A stretch of 64,000 nucleotides of DNA from Verrucomicrobiota bacterium (GTDB lineage Bacteria; Verrucomicrobiota; Verrucomicrobiia; Opitutales; Opitutaceae), in the NCBI GenBank assembly GCA_030601755.1, contig JAUWBF010000005.1:20534-84533 (forward strand). The letters are read 5' to 3'. Within the stretch, counting starts at the first letter, position 1. Each line of letters opens with the position of its first letter. Under the pieces are notes generated by a model. The model was given only the letters and a program-made list of their open reading frames with translations, searched no databases and had not been told where the DNA came from. The position numbers and the translations under genes were made by a program. Shown piece by piece: positions 27,279 to 36,448 of this stretch.

Positions 27279-28627
27279 GTGTTGATGCGGGCGCACGCCT
27301 GCAGGTAGGTGTCGTAGCCCTGCTCAATCGGAACGTCGCCAGTGGCCTCGACCTTGCCGTCGATGTCGGCCGTGCGGACCAAGGTTTCTTCGGCGAACAG
27401 GGCGTAAGACTCGACCGGAGCGCCCCAGAGCTTGCGGTAGAACCGCACCCGCATGGTCACCGACCAGCCGGGGGTGTTGCCGGTGCTGGTCACGCGGTAT
27501 TGGGCCTCCTGGTAGGCGAAGCTGAACTCCCCTGCGCCACGGGGCTCCCAGGTCGACTTGCAGCAGGAGGTCGGCACGCAGGTGGCACCTAGCCCGTCGC
27601 CGACGGTGGTCCACGCGCCCCACGTTCCGCCACTGCCGGCGAGCAGGCGGGTGATGGCGTTGGCCTCGGTGTCCTCGACTGAGAGGGTGTCTGCCAAGCT
27701 TGAGGACGACACCGACCGCCAGAATGAGTAGCCGCCGAACTGCGCCGTGGCACCGTTGCCTGACAACGAGTGCGTGGTGGCAGTCTCGGCGGCGGCAGCG
27801 AATATCCCGGAGGCCAGCCGCGTCGTCGCGTCGTCGATACTGCCCAACTCGTCGGCACTGTCGGGGACCAGCTCCTCCGCATAAGGGTCCCAAACCTCAC
27901 CCGATACCTCACCGTCGTCGGTCTGCGCCAGCGTGTCGGGATCGATGGTGCTGCTCCCGCTATAGGTGAGCGTCTCACGCATCGGGATCGACGCGCCGTC
28001 ACCGTCGATGCGGAACGAGAACGACTGGGAACTATAGCCGGGGACGTGCAGCACCAGCGTAGCCTGGATCACCCCCCGACCCACCCACAGCTCCGTGTTC
28101 CCACCTTGGGCCGTGTTACCGAGACCCCGGTAGTAGGGACTGGCACTACTCGCCCCTCCCCCGCTCGTCGTCCATGTCAGTGTCCAGCCACCTCCCGGAT
28201 AGGGCGGGTTAGTCACCAGGAAAGTAGACGACACCCTCACGATAGTCCTGCCATCCGTGAGCCGCGCCCAGCTCAATGCGCTCACTCGCGCATAATTATT
28301 CGGCGCAGGATCTGCGGTCGTGACCTGCATCGCAGTGAAGCCCGGGATCGGTTTCTGCGAGGTGGAGTTGGCCGAGGGAGTGCTGGTCACCGGATCGGTC
28401 CCCGCCGCGTCGTGCCACAGGTCGGTGACGACCGTGCCGGAGAGCGTCTTGGTCAGATATTTCCGCGGCGGGATGAGGGGATCGTCGAACTCCGGAAAAC
28501 CCACCAGCGTCGCGGTGCCGCCGCGGGTGCGGCACTCGACCATGGTGCAGGGGGCGCCGCAGTTGCAGCCCTCGCGCTCGGCGCAGGGGCAGCAGAGGCC
28601 GGCGGTGTCCTTGATGCGGTGAGCCAT
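27275..28627 (-). CDS. Phage tail-associated protein of unknown function
   Basis: 450-residue protein. The start at 28625-28627 (MAHRIKDTAGLCCPC) lies 2 bp after the stop of the hub-like gene. An N-terminal Cys cluster (CCPCAEREGCNCGAPCTMVEC) is followed by a long Thr/Ser/Gly-rich beta-type region, typical of tail tip or fibre proteins. It is near the distal end of the tail block after tape measure and hub-like genes, so a role in the tail tip or host recognition is likely (inference from order). Confidence 0.75.
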   Translation of the reverse strand: MAHRIKDTAGLCCPCAEREGCNCGAPCTMVECRTRGGTATLVGFPEFDDPLIPPRKYLTKTLSGTVVTDLWHDAAGTDPVTSTPSANSTSQKPIPGFTAMQVTTADPAPNNYARVSALSWARLTDGRTIVRVSSTFLVTNPPYPGGGWTLTWTTSGGGASSASPYYRGLGNTAQGGNTELWVGRGVIQATLVLHVPGYSSQSFSFRIDGDGASIPMRETLTYSGSSTIDPDTLAQTDDGEVSGEVWDPYAEELVPDSADELGSIDDATTRLASGIFAAAAETATTHSLSGNGATAQFGGYSFWRSVSSSSLADTLSVEDTEANAITRLLAGSGGTWGAWTTVGDGLGATCVPTSCCKSTWEPRGAGEFSFAYQEAQYRVTSTGNTPGWSVTMRVRFYRKLWGAPVESYALFAEETLVRTADIDGKVEATGDVPIEQGYDTYLQACARINT

Positions 28628-28629
28628 GG

Positions 28630-29931
28630 TTAGACGACGGTGGTGGCCTGCACCCGGATGGTGCGCTCGGGGTTGCACAGCTCGATCTCGACGGTCTCGG
28701 TGAGCCAGCCGCCGATGAAGGCCGGCGGCACGGCGCTGGTGGTGCCGTCGCCGGTGTGGCGGCTGGTGATGTAGCTGCTCTTCTTGCGCTGGTTTTGGTA
28801 GCGGATGAAGTCGACGAACTCGGCCGCGCCGAGGCGGTTGCTTGCGCCGAAGTTGACGGTGGTCTCGCCGGTGAACAGATCCTCGAGCACGTCCTGCACC
28901 GGCGCGGCCATGCTGGCGAGGGCGGTCTGCCCGGAGTTGGCGAGGTTGAGCGCGCGGCCGAGGCCGGCGATGCCGGAGACGGTGCGCTCCTTGAGGCGCA
29001 GGGTGCCCTCGTAGATGGGCTGGCTGACCGAGGCGTAGAAGGCGGCGGCGAGACCGGCGGGCGCGGGCTCGGGGGTCTCGCTGCCTTGCCCGCCCAGCTC
29101 GATGACGGCGACGATGGCGCCAAAGGCATCGGGGTTGCCGGCGCTCTGGGTGGTGAGGCGGCCGCGCGTCGATCCGTCGGCGAGGGTGACGATGTCCTCG
29201 ATGAAGAAGCGCACGCCGGACACGAGGAGATCGTCGCGCTTGCGGGCCGACCACTCGACGACGAGGTCGGCGTCGGCGAGGTCGATGTTGAGCGGGGTGA
29301 GGTCGGCCCGGCGGCGGATGTGGAGCACGGGCACGGCCGGCGCATAGTCGAACCAGGCGACGGCGTCGGGCGCCCAGCGCACGCAGCGCTTGATGACCTC
29401 GGAGACGGTCAGGTCGTTGCCCTCCTCGAAGGGCACGGTGATGTCGAGGTCGATGGTGCCGAGGGCGAACTCGCCGCCACGGCCGATGACGAAATTGAGC
29501 GCCTCGGCGGCCTGATCCTCGGCCTTGAGCGCAGCGCCGGCGGCGTCCTGGAAGAGCACGGCGCGCGACGAGAAGACGTCGACGAGCGCGGACTCGGCGT
29601 CCTCGGGATCTTCGCGGAGCTTGCGGGTCTCTTGGTAGATGAGGTTCTCGAGATACCACCACGGGCCGGACACGGTGGTCTGTATGGTGGAGCGGCGGGC
29701 GGAGCCGAGGAAGGGGACGGTGGTGACGAGGCCGGTGAAGAGGCGGGTGTTGTCGCGCCAGAGGACGAGCTTTTCCCGGTAGGGCCAGATGACGTCGCCG
29801 CCTGACTGGGGCATGCGATTGACGAGGGTCAGCTCGTCGCGGCCGAAGGCGACGCGGCGCAGCGTGGCGCCGATGACGCCCCAGTCGCGCAGGGGTTTTT
29901 TGAGGCCGTCGTATTCGAGGAAAATCGCCAT
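28630..29931 (-). CDS. Phage tail hub/tip-like protein
   Basis: 433-residue protein starting MAIFLEYDGLKKPLRDW. Its position after the tape measure gene, and stretches such as VSEVIKRCVRWAPDAVAWFDY with VLHIRRRADLTPLNIDL, recall late-control/gpD-like hub proteins that close the tail tube. The C-terminal part (SSYITSRHTGDGTTSAVPPAFIGG) looks beta-rich. It has no signal peptide. The assignment rests on context and resemblance, not on a decisive motif. Confidence 0.65.
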   Translation of the reverse strand: MAIFLEYDGLKKPLRDWGVIGATLRRVAFGRDELTLVNRMPQSGGDVIWPYREKLVLWRDNTRLFTGLVTTVPFLGSARRSTIQTTVSGPWWYLENLIYQETRKLREDPEDAESALVDVFSSRAVLFQDAAGAALKAEDQAAEALNFVIGRGGEFALGTIDLDITVPFEEGNDLTVSEVIKRCVRWAPDAVAWFDYAPAVPVLHIRRRADLTPLNIDLADADLVVEWSARKRDDLLVSGVRFFIEDIVTLADGSTRGRLTTQSAGNPDAFGAIVAVIELGGQGSETPEPAPAGLAAAFYASVSQPIYEGTLRLKERTVSGIAGLGRALNLANSGQTALASMAAPVQDVLEDLFTGETTVNFGASNRLGAAEFVDFIRYQNQRKKSSYITSRHTGDGTTSAVPPAFIGGWLTETVEIELCNPERTIRVQATTVV

Positions 29932-29943
29932 GACTGCGGATCA

Positions 29944-31554
29944 GCTTGAGGAGGCCTTGAGGTTCTCCACGCGGGTGGTGAGGCGGTTGAGCGCCTCGGC
30001 CTGGTCGCGCACGGTCTTGCCGAGGTCGATGAGGCTGGCGCGCGACTGCTCGTGCAGGCGGATGTTTACGCCGTGGTAGGTGATGACCGAGTCGGCCACG
30101 GGCTTGGTGTCGACCGGCGGGGGCAGCGCGGCGGTGACGGCCTTGATGGACTCGGCGGCGGCGGCGACGTTGGCGGTCTGCTGCTCGCCTTGCTCGCGCA
30201 GCTTGCGGGCGGCGGCCTCGGCCTCGGCGGTGGCGCGGAGGTCACCGCGTTCGTAGGAGGCGCGCGCTTCGTTCTCCAGGCGCTTGACCTCGCGGGCGCG
30301 CGCCTCGGCCTCGGTGGCGGCGGCGATGCGCTGCTGCGCGGCGCGGGTCTGTTCTTCGAGGGCGACGCGCTCGCGGGTCTTTTCGGCGAGTTGGTTGGCG
30401 AGATCGGCCTCTTCGCGGCGCTGCTCGGCGGCGCGCTGCAGGGCGAGATTTTGCGCCTCGACCTCGGCGAGGTTGTTGCGAGCGTTGTCGCGGTTGGCCG
30501 CCGCATCGCGCACGCCGGCGCGGTAGCTGGCGCCCATCTCGCTGTTGATGTCGCCGCCGCGCTCGCGAAACTCGGCGGCCGCGCGCAGAGCCTGCTCGTA
30601 ATCCTGCTCGGCGATGAGCGCGCGCTCGCGGGCGGCGTTGAGCGCGCCGGTCGACTTGGCGAGGGCGGACTCGGCGGCCTCCTGCTCGACCTTGGTCTTG
30701 AGCAGGGCGTTGTCGGCCTTCTCGATCTCGCCGGCGGTGACGATGCGCTGGCGCTCGATCTCGGCGGCCTCGCGGATCGCCTTGCGGCGGGCCTCGGCGT
30801 CCGGCCCCTCGGTGACGCCGGCGAGGGCCTGCTGCTCGTTGGCCGTGACGCGCGCGATGGCGGTCTGCTGCTCGGCGGCGCGCAGGGCCTCGATGCGGGC
30901 GGCGGCGCGGTCGATGGCGTTGCCGAGCTGGTCGTAGCCGTCGGCGGTCTCGGCGATGCGCTCGAGCTGGAGATCGAGGGCCTCCTTGGCGGCCTTGGCC
31001 ATCTTGGCCTGGTTCTCGGCGGAGGCTGCCGCCACGCGGGCGTCCTGGTCGGCCCACTTCTTCATCTCGGCCTGGATGTCGCCGAGGATTTTTTTGTAAG
31101 CGATGAACCCCGCGCCGGCGGCGGCGAGGGCGCCGAGCAGCACCGGGCCGAGCGCACCGGTGGCGAGACCGATGACGGCCTCCTTGGCACCGGCGGCAGC
31201 CTGCCCGATGCCGCCGAGGCCGCCGCGCGAGAGACCCGTGAGCACGTTGTTGAGGCCGTTGCCGGCCTTGCCCAGCGCCTCCATGGACTGGGTGGCCTTG
31301 GCGCTCTCGCGCTGGACCTTGCCCAGCTCGCGGCCGACATTGCCGATGAAGCCGCCGGTGGCCTTGGTCTTGGTGCCGACGTCGACCACCTCGCGGCCCA
31401 TCTCCTGGAGGGCGCGGCGGGTCTCCTCGGCGGTGGGCGCGGACTTGGCGGTCTCCTCGTTCAGCTCCTCGAAGGTGCGCACCGCCTCCTTGGCGGCCGC
31501 CAGGTCGGCGGCGGTCTCGATGCGGTATTTGAGGGCTTTGTCGGTCTCGGCCAT
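29944..31554 (-). CDS. Phage tail tape measure protein
   Basis: 537-residue protein, largely alpha-helical. Long coiled coils cover about residues 1-60 and 170-480 (many Ala/Glu/Arg repeats), with a hydrophobic Gly/Ala-rich double segment at about 115-155 (GALGPVLLGALAAAGAGFIAYKKIL), the hallmark of tape measure proteins that set tail length and help inject DNA. It is followed by the hub-like gene and preceded by small tail genes. The length is modest, suggesting a relatively short tail. Confidence 0.88.
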
Positions 31555-31557
31555 GGC

Positions 31558-31977
31558 TTAGCTCTCCGAAGGCCAGGCGGCGAAGCGGCCGCCCTGGAAA
31601 CGATAGCGCACAGTGACGGCGAGGCCCCGCACGCTCTGGATGTCGACCGAGGCGAGCACGGCGCCGGTGATGCCGGCCGACGCCTCGTCGACGGCGTCCT
31701 CGCCGCACACGACGACCAGATCGCCCTCGTCGGGCAGGTCGTCGTGGTGTGTGAGGGCGAACAGCTCGGCCTGCGCCTCGGTGGCAAACAGCCGGGTGAC
31801 GGCAAAGGTGAACTCCACCCCGCGCAGTCCGAGGCCGTGGTAGGCCTTGGTGAGCGCGCGGTAGTATTCGACCTCGTCGACCGCCTGCACGCCATTGACC
31901 GAGAGGCCCGAGGGGCCGACGCGGCCGAGGGCGAGATCGCCGGAGGCGAGGCTGATGCTGTCGTAGGTGACGCGCAT
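31558..31977 (-). CDS. Phage tail assembly protein (small, upstream of tape measure)
   Basis: 139-residue protein starting MRVTYDSISLASGDLALGRV and placed 3 bp before the tape measure gene. Phages commonly have a tail assembly chaperone at this site, but no frameshift partner was seen. The composition is beta-rich (RGVEFTFAVTRLFATEAQAEL) and could equally be a minor tail protein. No family was recognised. Confidence 0.65.
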   Translation of the reverse strand: MRVTYDSISLASGDLALGRVGPSGLSVNGVQAVDEVEYYRALTKAYHGLGLRGVEFTFAVTRLFATEAQAELFALTHHDDLPDEGDLVVVCGEDAVDEASAGITGAVLASVDIQSVRGLAVTVRYRFQGGRFAAWPSES

Positions 31978-32058
31978 GGGGGAGGGAGTGAGTGAGAGGG
32001 ATGAGGGAGTTGAGGGACGGAGCCAGCGCCGTGACCGGCGCTGCTACGGGGCGGAGGA

Positions 32059-33237
32059 TCAGGACTCGGGCGCGGTGGTGCTGACGCGGAAGGCCGGACC
32101 GGCGGGGCTGCGCGCAGCCACCCACGAGATCTCACCGGCACGCGGATCGGTGGGGCTGAAGGTCTGCGGCAGGGCGGTGGCGGCGGCGTTGTAGAGCGTG
32201 TTGTGCACGCCGGTGCCGGTGACCACGAGGTCGGCGCGGCGCTTGGATTTGCCGCGGGCTGCGGTGCCGCCCTGCATGTCGAGCACGTCGAGGAGCTGGG
32301 CCTCGGTGGCCTGCTCGGGCGCGCCGGTGGCGGCGGCCGAGACGCTCCCGATCTTGAGGCTGAGGCCGCCGCGCGCATCGGTGGTGATGGGCGTGGTGGC
32401 GAGGTTGGGCGTGATGGTGAGCGCGCCGCGCAGCTTGAAGGCATCCCAGGGAGACGCGCCCCAGGCGGCGGCGTATTCCTGCGTGGGGATGTCGGCCGGG
32501 TCGGGCGGGATGTCGGTGAGCAGGGCTTTGTCGACGGTGTAGAGGCTGTTGGCGTCGGACCAGGCGCTGTTGTTGATCGGGAACGCGGCGAAGCCGACCT
32601 GGCCGAGCAGCGTGGCCGTGGCGGTGTGGATGATCGGCGGCATGGTGACCACGGCCGCGTTGTGGAAGGTGATGCGGCGGTTGTCGTAGGTGTGGATGAT
32701 GAGCGGCTCCTGCTCGATCATGGCGTGGTCGCCGGTGCCGGTGTCGGTGAGGTCGATGAGGTTGGTGCCGGCGAGGGCGTGGGCCTCGGTGGCGTGCAGG
32801 GTGACGACCTCGGGCGACTCGTCGTCGGGCACGCCGATGTAGTAGAGCGTGCCGGCCACGAGGGGCGCGGGCAGCGTGCCCCAGGAGCCGAGGCGCACGG
32901 GGCAGCCCTTGCGCGGGCCGGTGACATCGAGCAGGGTGAGCGTGTCCTCGGTGGTGTCGACCGAGGCGATGTCGTAGCGCGGGGTGACGAGCTGGCCGGG
33001 GCGGGCGTTGGCCCAGCGGTAGAGCACGGCGAGGTGCGGCTCGGTCCAGACGCCGAGGGGCGTGAGGGTGAGGGCGACGGCGCGGTCGAGGGCGCGCTGG
33101 TCGATGGGGCCGTAGGCATCGGTGTCGATGGCGAAGGCCTCGGCGGTGGGCGCGAGCTGGGAGCCCCCGCGGGAGTGGAACATGACGCCGCGGTGCGTGA
33201 CGACGGCGGGAGATTCGAGCAGCTTGGTGAGATCCAT
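32059..33237 (-). CDS. Phage tail tube-like (major tail) protein
   Basis: 392-residue protein starting MDLTKLLESPAVVTHRGVMF. Such opening sequences, together with the position between the head-tail joining genes and the tape measure, suggest a major tail tube subunit. It is longer than many tube proteins, with an apparent inserted domain (about residues 90-200). The C-terminal segment has the GKSKRRADLVVTGTGVH stretch. No catalytic motifs were found. Function is inferred from gene order. Confidence 0.6.
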   Translation of the reverse strand: MDLTKLLESPAVVTHRGVMFHSRGGSQLAPTAEAFAIDTDAYGPIDQRALDRAVALTLTPLGVWTEPHLAVLYRWANARPGQLVTPRYDIASVDTTEDTLTLLDVTGPRKGCPVRLGSWGTLPAPLVAGTLYYIGVPDDESPEVVTLHATEAHALAGTNLIDLTDTGTGDHAMIEQEPLIIHTYDNRRITFHNAAVVTMPPIIHTATATLLGQVGFAAFPINNSAWSDANSLYTVDKALLTDIPPDPADIPTQEYAAAWGASPWDAFKLRGALTITPNLATTPITTDARGGLSLKIGSVSAAATGAPEQATEAQLLDVLDMQGGTAARGKSKRRADLVVTGTGVHNTLYNAAATALPQTFSPTDPRAGEISWVAARSPAGPAFRVSTTAPES

Positions 33238-33327
33238 GATGGTGGTGTGGTTGAGGGTGGTGGCGGGTTAGAGGTGCTAGGGAGTGCAGGCGATCAGGAG
33301 CATGGGTTTGACGGTAATGGTGCCGGG

Positions 33328-34815
33328 TCAGAATTCGCCGGACATGCCGAGCGCTGTCAGATTCCAGACCTGCACCTGGCCGAGATACCCCACGTTGGTT
33401 TCGCCATCGGCCGCCGTTACAGTCAGCCGGAGGCGGATCGCCGAGGGTGACGCTGGCACGGTCGCCACATCGAGATAGCGGCCCGGTTTTGCGACTCCAA
33501 ATGATTCCGTCAAAACGGAAAACACGGTTGTCCCGTTGGCCATTTCGACCTTCACGGCACCTCCCGGCGTCGCCCCATCAGACTGCTTGAGCGCATATGC
33601 GATCAGCAGGACATCGCCCGCCGCCGGCATCGGCGAAAGGCCGAGGTAACGAGTGTGCGTTTTTGAGGACCCACTGGCATTGGTCACGGCCAGCCGGAAC
33701 CACTGACCAGCCGTCAGCACATCATCACTAGCGGGAGCCTCGACAGAGATCGACGATGACCAACCAGTGCCCGATCCCGAATTGGCCGCAGTCCACCCGG
33801 TGGTGGCTGATTGCAGCACGTTGGGGACGAGGCCGGGTGCGCCGGGAGCGGCCACGAACGCCGGCAGGCCCGGATTGAGCTGCTCAAGCGCGTCGACGAC
33901 ACGTTGCGCCATGGCCAGGTGCCCAGCGTTGTTAGGATGCACGCCGTCACCTGCGTCGTAAGCGGCCAGCATCGTCCCCGCCGCCGCGTTGGAGTCCACC
34001 AACGCAGCGTAGGTGTCGGCAACCGGCACCCCCTGGCGAGCACACTCGTTTCGAAGCCATAAGTTGTAGACGTGCGTCCGTTCTATCGACGCGGCATCAG
34101 CGCTCGCACCGCGTGGAGGCACAAGCCCAACCGTGTAGGGGATACTCGCCGCTCGCAACACGTCGAAAATAGCGCGCATGTCGGCTTGATATTGAGCGAG
34201 GGATGACGAGGCGTTGGTGCCGAGTTGGACATGGCAGAGCTGCGGAGAGTGCGCGGAAATCAGGGCAGGCAGCCGAGCAAGCGCTTGGGCGGCAGTATCG
34301 CCCGGAACCCCACCGTTTACCGCTGCCAACGCCCCAAAACGCGCCAAAAACTCGGAGCCGATAATTTTGGGGGCCATTGCCCGGAACGAAAAAACCGAGG
34401 TGTTGGTCGAGCTGCTACCATCGGTGATCGAATCACCGAGCCAGAGGATTTTCCGGCCGGCAATCACCGCGTCGGATTTCAGAGCGCCGGCCGGCTGCGC
34501 ATCCGTGATGCCATACCCGCTGAGCGTGGTGGGCAGCGCGGTGATCTTGTCGAAGCTCAGCGAGGTGATCCAGGCGGGGTCGGCGTAGGTGCCGGTGGTG
34601 GTGACGCCGGTGCCGTCGGTGAGGCCGTTGTCGGCGCTGGCGACGGTGTTTTTAAACACGCTGCGGAGCTTGGCGGCGGTGATGGCGCCGGCGCTGTTGC
34701 TGGGCAGCTCGGCGTCGATCTCGGCATAAAGATCGGCGCGGCTTTTCGCGGTCTGCGCGACGACCGGCTGCAAGGCGATCAGGCCGAGCATGACGAGTCT
34801 GAGGAGGGTCTTCAT
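33328..34815 (-). CDS. SGNH/GDSL hydrolase in the phage tail block, with signal peptide
   Basis: 495-residue protein. The first 21 residues (MKTLLRLVMLGLIALQPVVA) look like a Sec signal, unusual for a tail protein. Residues 25-60 (LYAEIDAELPSNSAGAITAAKL) resemble the tail-fibre N-terminal module seen in other phages. The SGNH domain has nucleophile Ser129 in WLGDSITDG, Gly in NGGVPGDT, Asn201 in LGTNAS and the Asp290-His293 pair in DGVHPNN. A C-terminal beta domain (about 350-495) looks carbohydrate-binding. It may deacetylate surface glycans as a tail spike, or be a secreted enzyme made by the lysogen. Confidence 0.85.
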   Translation of the reverse strand: MKTLLRLVMLGLIALQPVVAQTAKSRADLYAEIDAELPSNSAGAITAAKLRSVFKNTVASADNGLTDGTGVTTTGTYADPAWITSLSFDKITALPTTLSGYGITDAQPAGALKSDAVIAGRKILWLGDSITDGSSSTNTSVFSFRAMAPKIIGSEFLARFGALAAVNGGVPGDTAAQALARLPALISAHSPQLCHVQLGTNASSSLAQYQADMRAIFDVLRAASIPYTVGLVPPRGASADAASIERTHVYNLWLRNECARQGVPVADTYAALVDSNAAAGTMLAAYDAGDGVHPNNAGHLAMAQRVVDALEQLNPGLPAFVAAPGAPGLVPNVLQSATTGWTAANSGSGTGWSSSISVEAPASDDVLTAGQWFRLAVTNASGSSKTHTRYLGLSPMPAAGDVLLIAYALKQSDGATPGGAVKVEMANGTTVFSVLTESFGVAKPGRYLDVATVPASPSAIRLRLTVTAADGETNVGYLGQVQVWNLTALGMSGEF

Positions 34816-34842
34816 TTTCGTGTCGTTCGTGTGTTTCGTGGG
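34815..34842 (-). repeat. Half copy of the CACGAAACACACGAAA repeat in the prophage
   Basis: TTTTCGTGTC..TTCGTGT..TTCGTGGG lies between the SGNH hydrolase start and the upstream tail gene and matches the right arm of the host element near fmt (24167-24195) with few differences. Finding it inside a phage operon suggests that this repeat family moves or that the prophage is long-resident. Confidence 0.75.
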
Positions 34843-34852
34843 AAAAAATGCG

Positions 34853-35626
34853 TCAGCCTTGGCCGGCGAAGTCAGGGGCGAAGTCGGAGGAGAAGTCGCC
34901 GGCGGCGTCGGCATACTTGGCCCAGGCGACGTTGCTGGCGGCCTTGCCGGTCTCGATGGCGACGGCGCGCAGGGTGGCGGCGTCCTCGACGGTGATGGGC
35001 GCGGTGTAGAGGGTGCCGGTGGCGGCGGTGGGCAGGGTGCCGTCGAGCGTATAGTAGATGGCCGCGCCGGCGGCGGCCGCGATGGTGACGACGCGGGGCG
35101 TGGTGCCGGTGTCGGGCGTGATGAGGGGCTGCGCGGCCTTGGCGCGGGTCTGGAGCTTGACCAGGCGGCGGAAGGAGACGTCGTAGGTGACCTTGGGATC
35201 GAACTCGACCGAGGGCGTCAGCGCATCGGTATCGGCCACCCAGGTGCCGGTGCCCGAGGCCCAGAGGTGGAACATTTGCAGGACGTAGAGGGCGATGTCC
35301 TCGGCGCTCTTGCCGGTGCCGGTCGCGGGGTTCATGTTGACCAGCGGCGACTCCTGCACACGCACGGTGATGCGCTCCTCGCAGTTGGGGCCGGTGGTGT
35401 TGGCCTCGGGCACGTTCATCGTCGGCATGAGCACGGTGACGGCCGCGCCGGCCTTGCCGCCTTTTTTGACGAGGTTGTTGAGGGCGCGCTCGATGTTGCC
35501 GACGATCTGGGTGGCGGTGAGGTTGGCACGGGGCCGCAGCTCGTAGACGCCGATGTCGACGAAGTAGGCGTCGTCCTCCAGGCGGGCGACGAAGTCGGCT
35601 TGATCGTTTTCGATGGCGGAGGGCAT
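34853..35626 (-). CDS. gp37-like tail terminator protein with CHB_HEX-type C-terminal domain
   Basis: 257-residue protein. Residues 1-165 (MPSAIENDQADFVARLEDDA, NIERALNNLVKKGGKAG) resemble Mu gp37-like tail terminator/completion proteins. Residues about 170-235 contain YYTLDGTLPTAATGTLYTAPI, the pattern of the chitobiase/hexosaminidase C-terminal domain often used as a carbohydrate-binding or linker module. The fusion is unusual for a tail terminator. It lies 27 bp after the gpG-like gene. Confidence 0.65.
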   Translation of the reverse strand: MPSAIENDQADFVARLEDDAYFVDIGVYELRPRANLTATQIVGNIERALNNLVKKGGKAGAAVTVLMPTMNVPEANTTGPNCEERITVRVQESPLVNMNPATGTGKSAEDIALYVLQMFHLWASGTGTWVADTDALTPSVEFDPKVTYDVSFRRLVKLQTRAKAAQPLITPDTGTTPRVVTIAAAAGAAIYYTLDGTLPTAATGTLYTAPITVEDAATLRAVAIETGKAASNVAWAKYADAAGDFSSDFAPDFAGQG

Positions 35627-35653
35627 GGGGATTTACGATTTACGAAGGACGAT

Positions 35654-36295
35654 TTACGAATTGGAGCCGCGCAGGCGGCGGGTGACGTAGGCGGAGACGT
35701 CGCGGTCAATGCGCGAGCGGATCAGCTCGTCGTAGGGGAGCACGGTGGCGTCGGGGCGCTGGGTGACGCTGCGCCGCAGCCAATACATGACCTCGCCGCC
35801 CTCGGCGGTGCCGGTGAAGCCGCCGCCGCGCTGGCGCTTGAGCACGGTGCGCTCGCGGCGGATGAGGGCCGCGCCGCCGCCACCCGCGAAGACGACGAAG
35901 CGGAGGTCGCCGAACTCGCGGGCGCGCTTGCCATGCGCCTCGGCGCGGGCGGGGATCGTGATCCACTTGCGGCCGCCGGTGGGCCGAATGGTGCCGCCGA
36001 AGTAGCGCTGGCGGATGCCGACCTGGTTGATCGAGATGAGGGCGGCGGTATCGCCGTCGACGGTCGCGAATGAAGTGCCGCGCGCGGCCTGCGCGTAGAA
36101 GCCGGTGCGGCGACCGCGCAGCTTGTTGGGCCGCGTCTGATTGAGGCCGAAGAGGTGCTCGCGGATGGTGTTGACGCCGGAGCGGCCGGCGATGGCCGAG
36201 AGGTTTTTCGGTGACAGCGCGGACTCCAGGCGGCGGAGTTCGGTGGTGTCGCCGGCGACGCGGCGGACGGTGACGCGGATGCCGAGGCCGCTCAT
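35654..36295 (-). CDS. Phage virion morphogenesis (Mu gpG-like) protein
   Basis: 213-residue basic protein starting MSGLGIRVTVRRV. The segment SPKNLSAIAGRSGVNTIREHLFGLNQTRPN matches the typical start of gpG/virion-morphogenesis proteins, which help join tail to head. The start overlaps the stop of a tiny upstream ORF (ATGA, 36292-36295). No catalytic residues are expected. Confidence 0.7.
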   Translation of the reverse strand: MSGLGIRVTVRRVAGDTTELRRLESALSPKNLSAIAGRSGVNTIREHLFGLNQTRPNKLRGRRTGFYAQAARGTSFATVDGDTAALISINQVGIRQRYFGGTIRPTGGRKWITIPARAEAHGKRAREFGDLRFVVFAGGGGAALIRRERTVLKRQRGGGFTGTAEGGEVMYWLRRSVTQRPDATVLPYDELIRSRIDRDVSAYVTRRLRGSNS

Positions 36296-36426
36296 GCGAT
36301 GCCCTCCAAAGTTTTTGCCACAGAGCCGAGCCGGAGCCCAGACACAGAGGGCACGGAGTTGCGGACAGCAGAGCGGGGATTGCCTCTGTGTTCTCTGTGT
36401 CGGAGCTCGGTGATCTCTGTGGCCAT
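36292..36426 (-). CDS. 44-residue ORF built from CACAGAG repeats
   Basis: Start at 36424-36426 (MATEITELRHREHRG) and stop TGA overlapping the gpG-like start. Nearly the whole frame coincides with an inverted pair of CACAGAG-type repeats. Its C-terminal NSVPSVSGLRLGSVAK is almost the same as the end of the next small ORF upstream (DSVPSVSELRLGSVAK). It could act as a leader keeping translational coupling to the gpG-like gene, or be a by-product of repeat insertion. Confidence 0.45.
   Translation of the reverse strand: MATEITELRHREHRGNPRSAVRNSVPSVSGLRLGSVAKTLEGIA
36317..36423. repeat. CACAGAG-family inverted repeat inside the prophage
   Basis: Left arm 36317-36360 (GCCACAGAGCCGAGCCGGAG...) and right arm 36383-36423 (...CTCGGTGATCTCTGTGGC) form an imperfect palindrome. 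The left arm recurs as a near-identical 43-bp direct copy at 37271-37313. Confidence 0.8.
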
Positions 36427-36448
36427 GATCGGGTGCGGTGGTCGTGGG

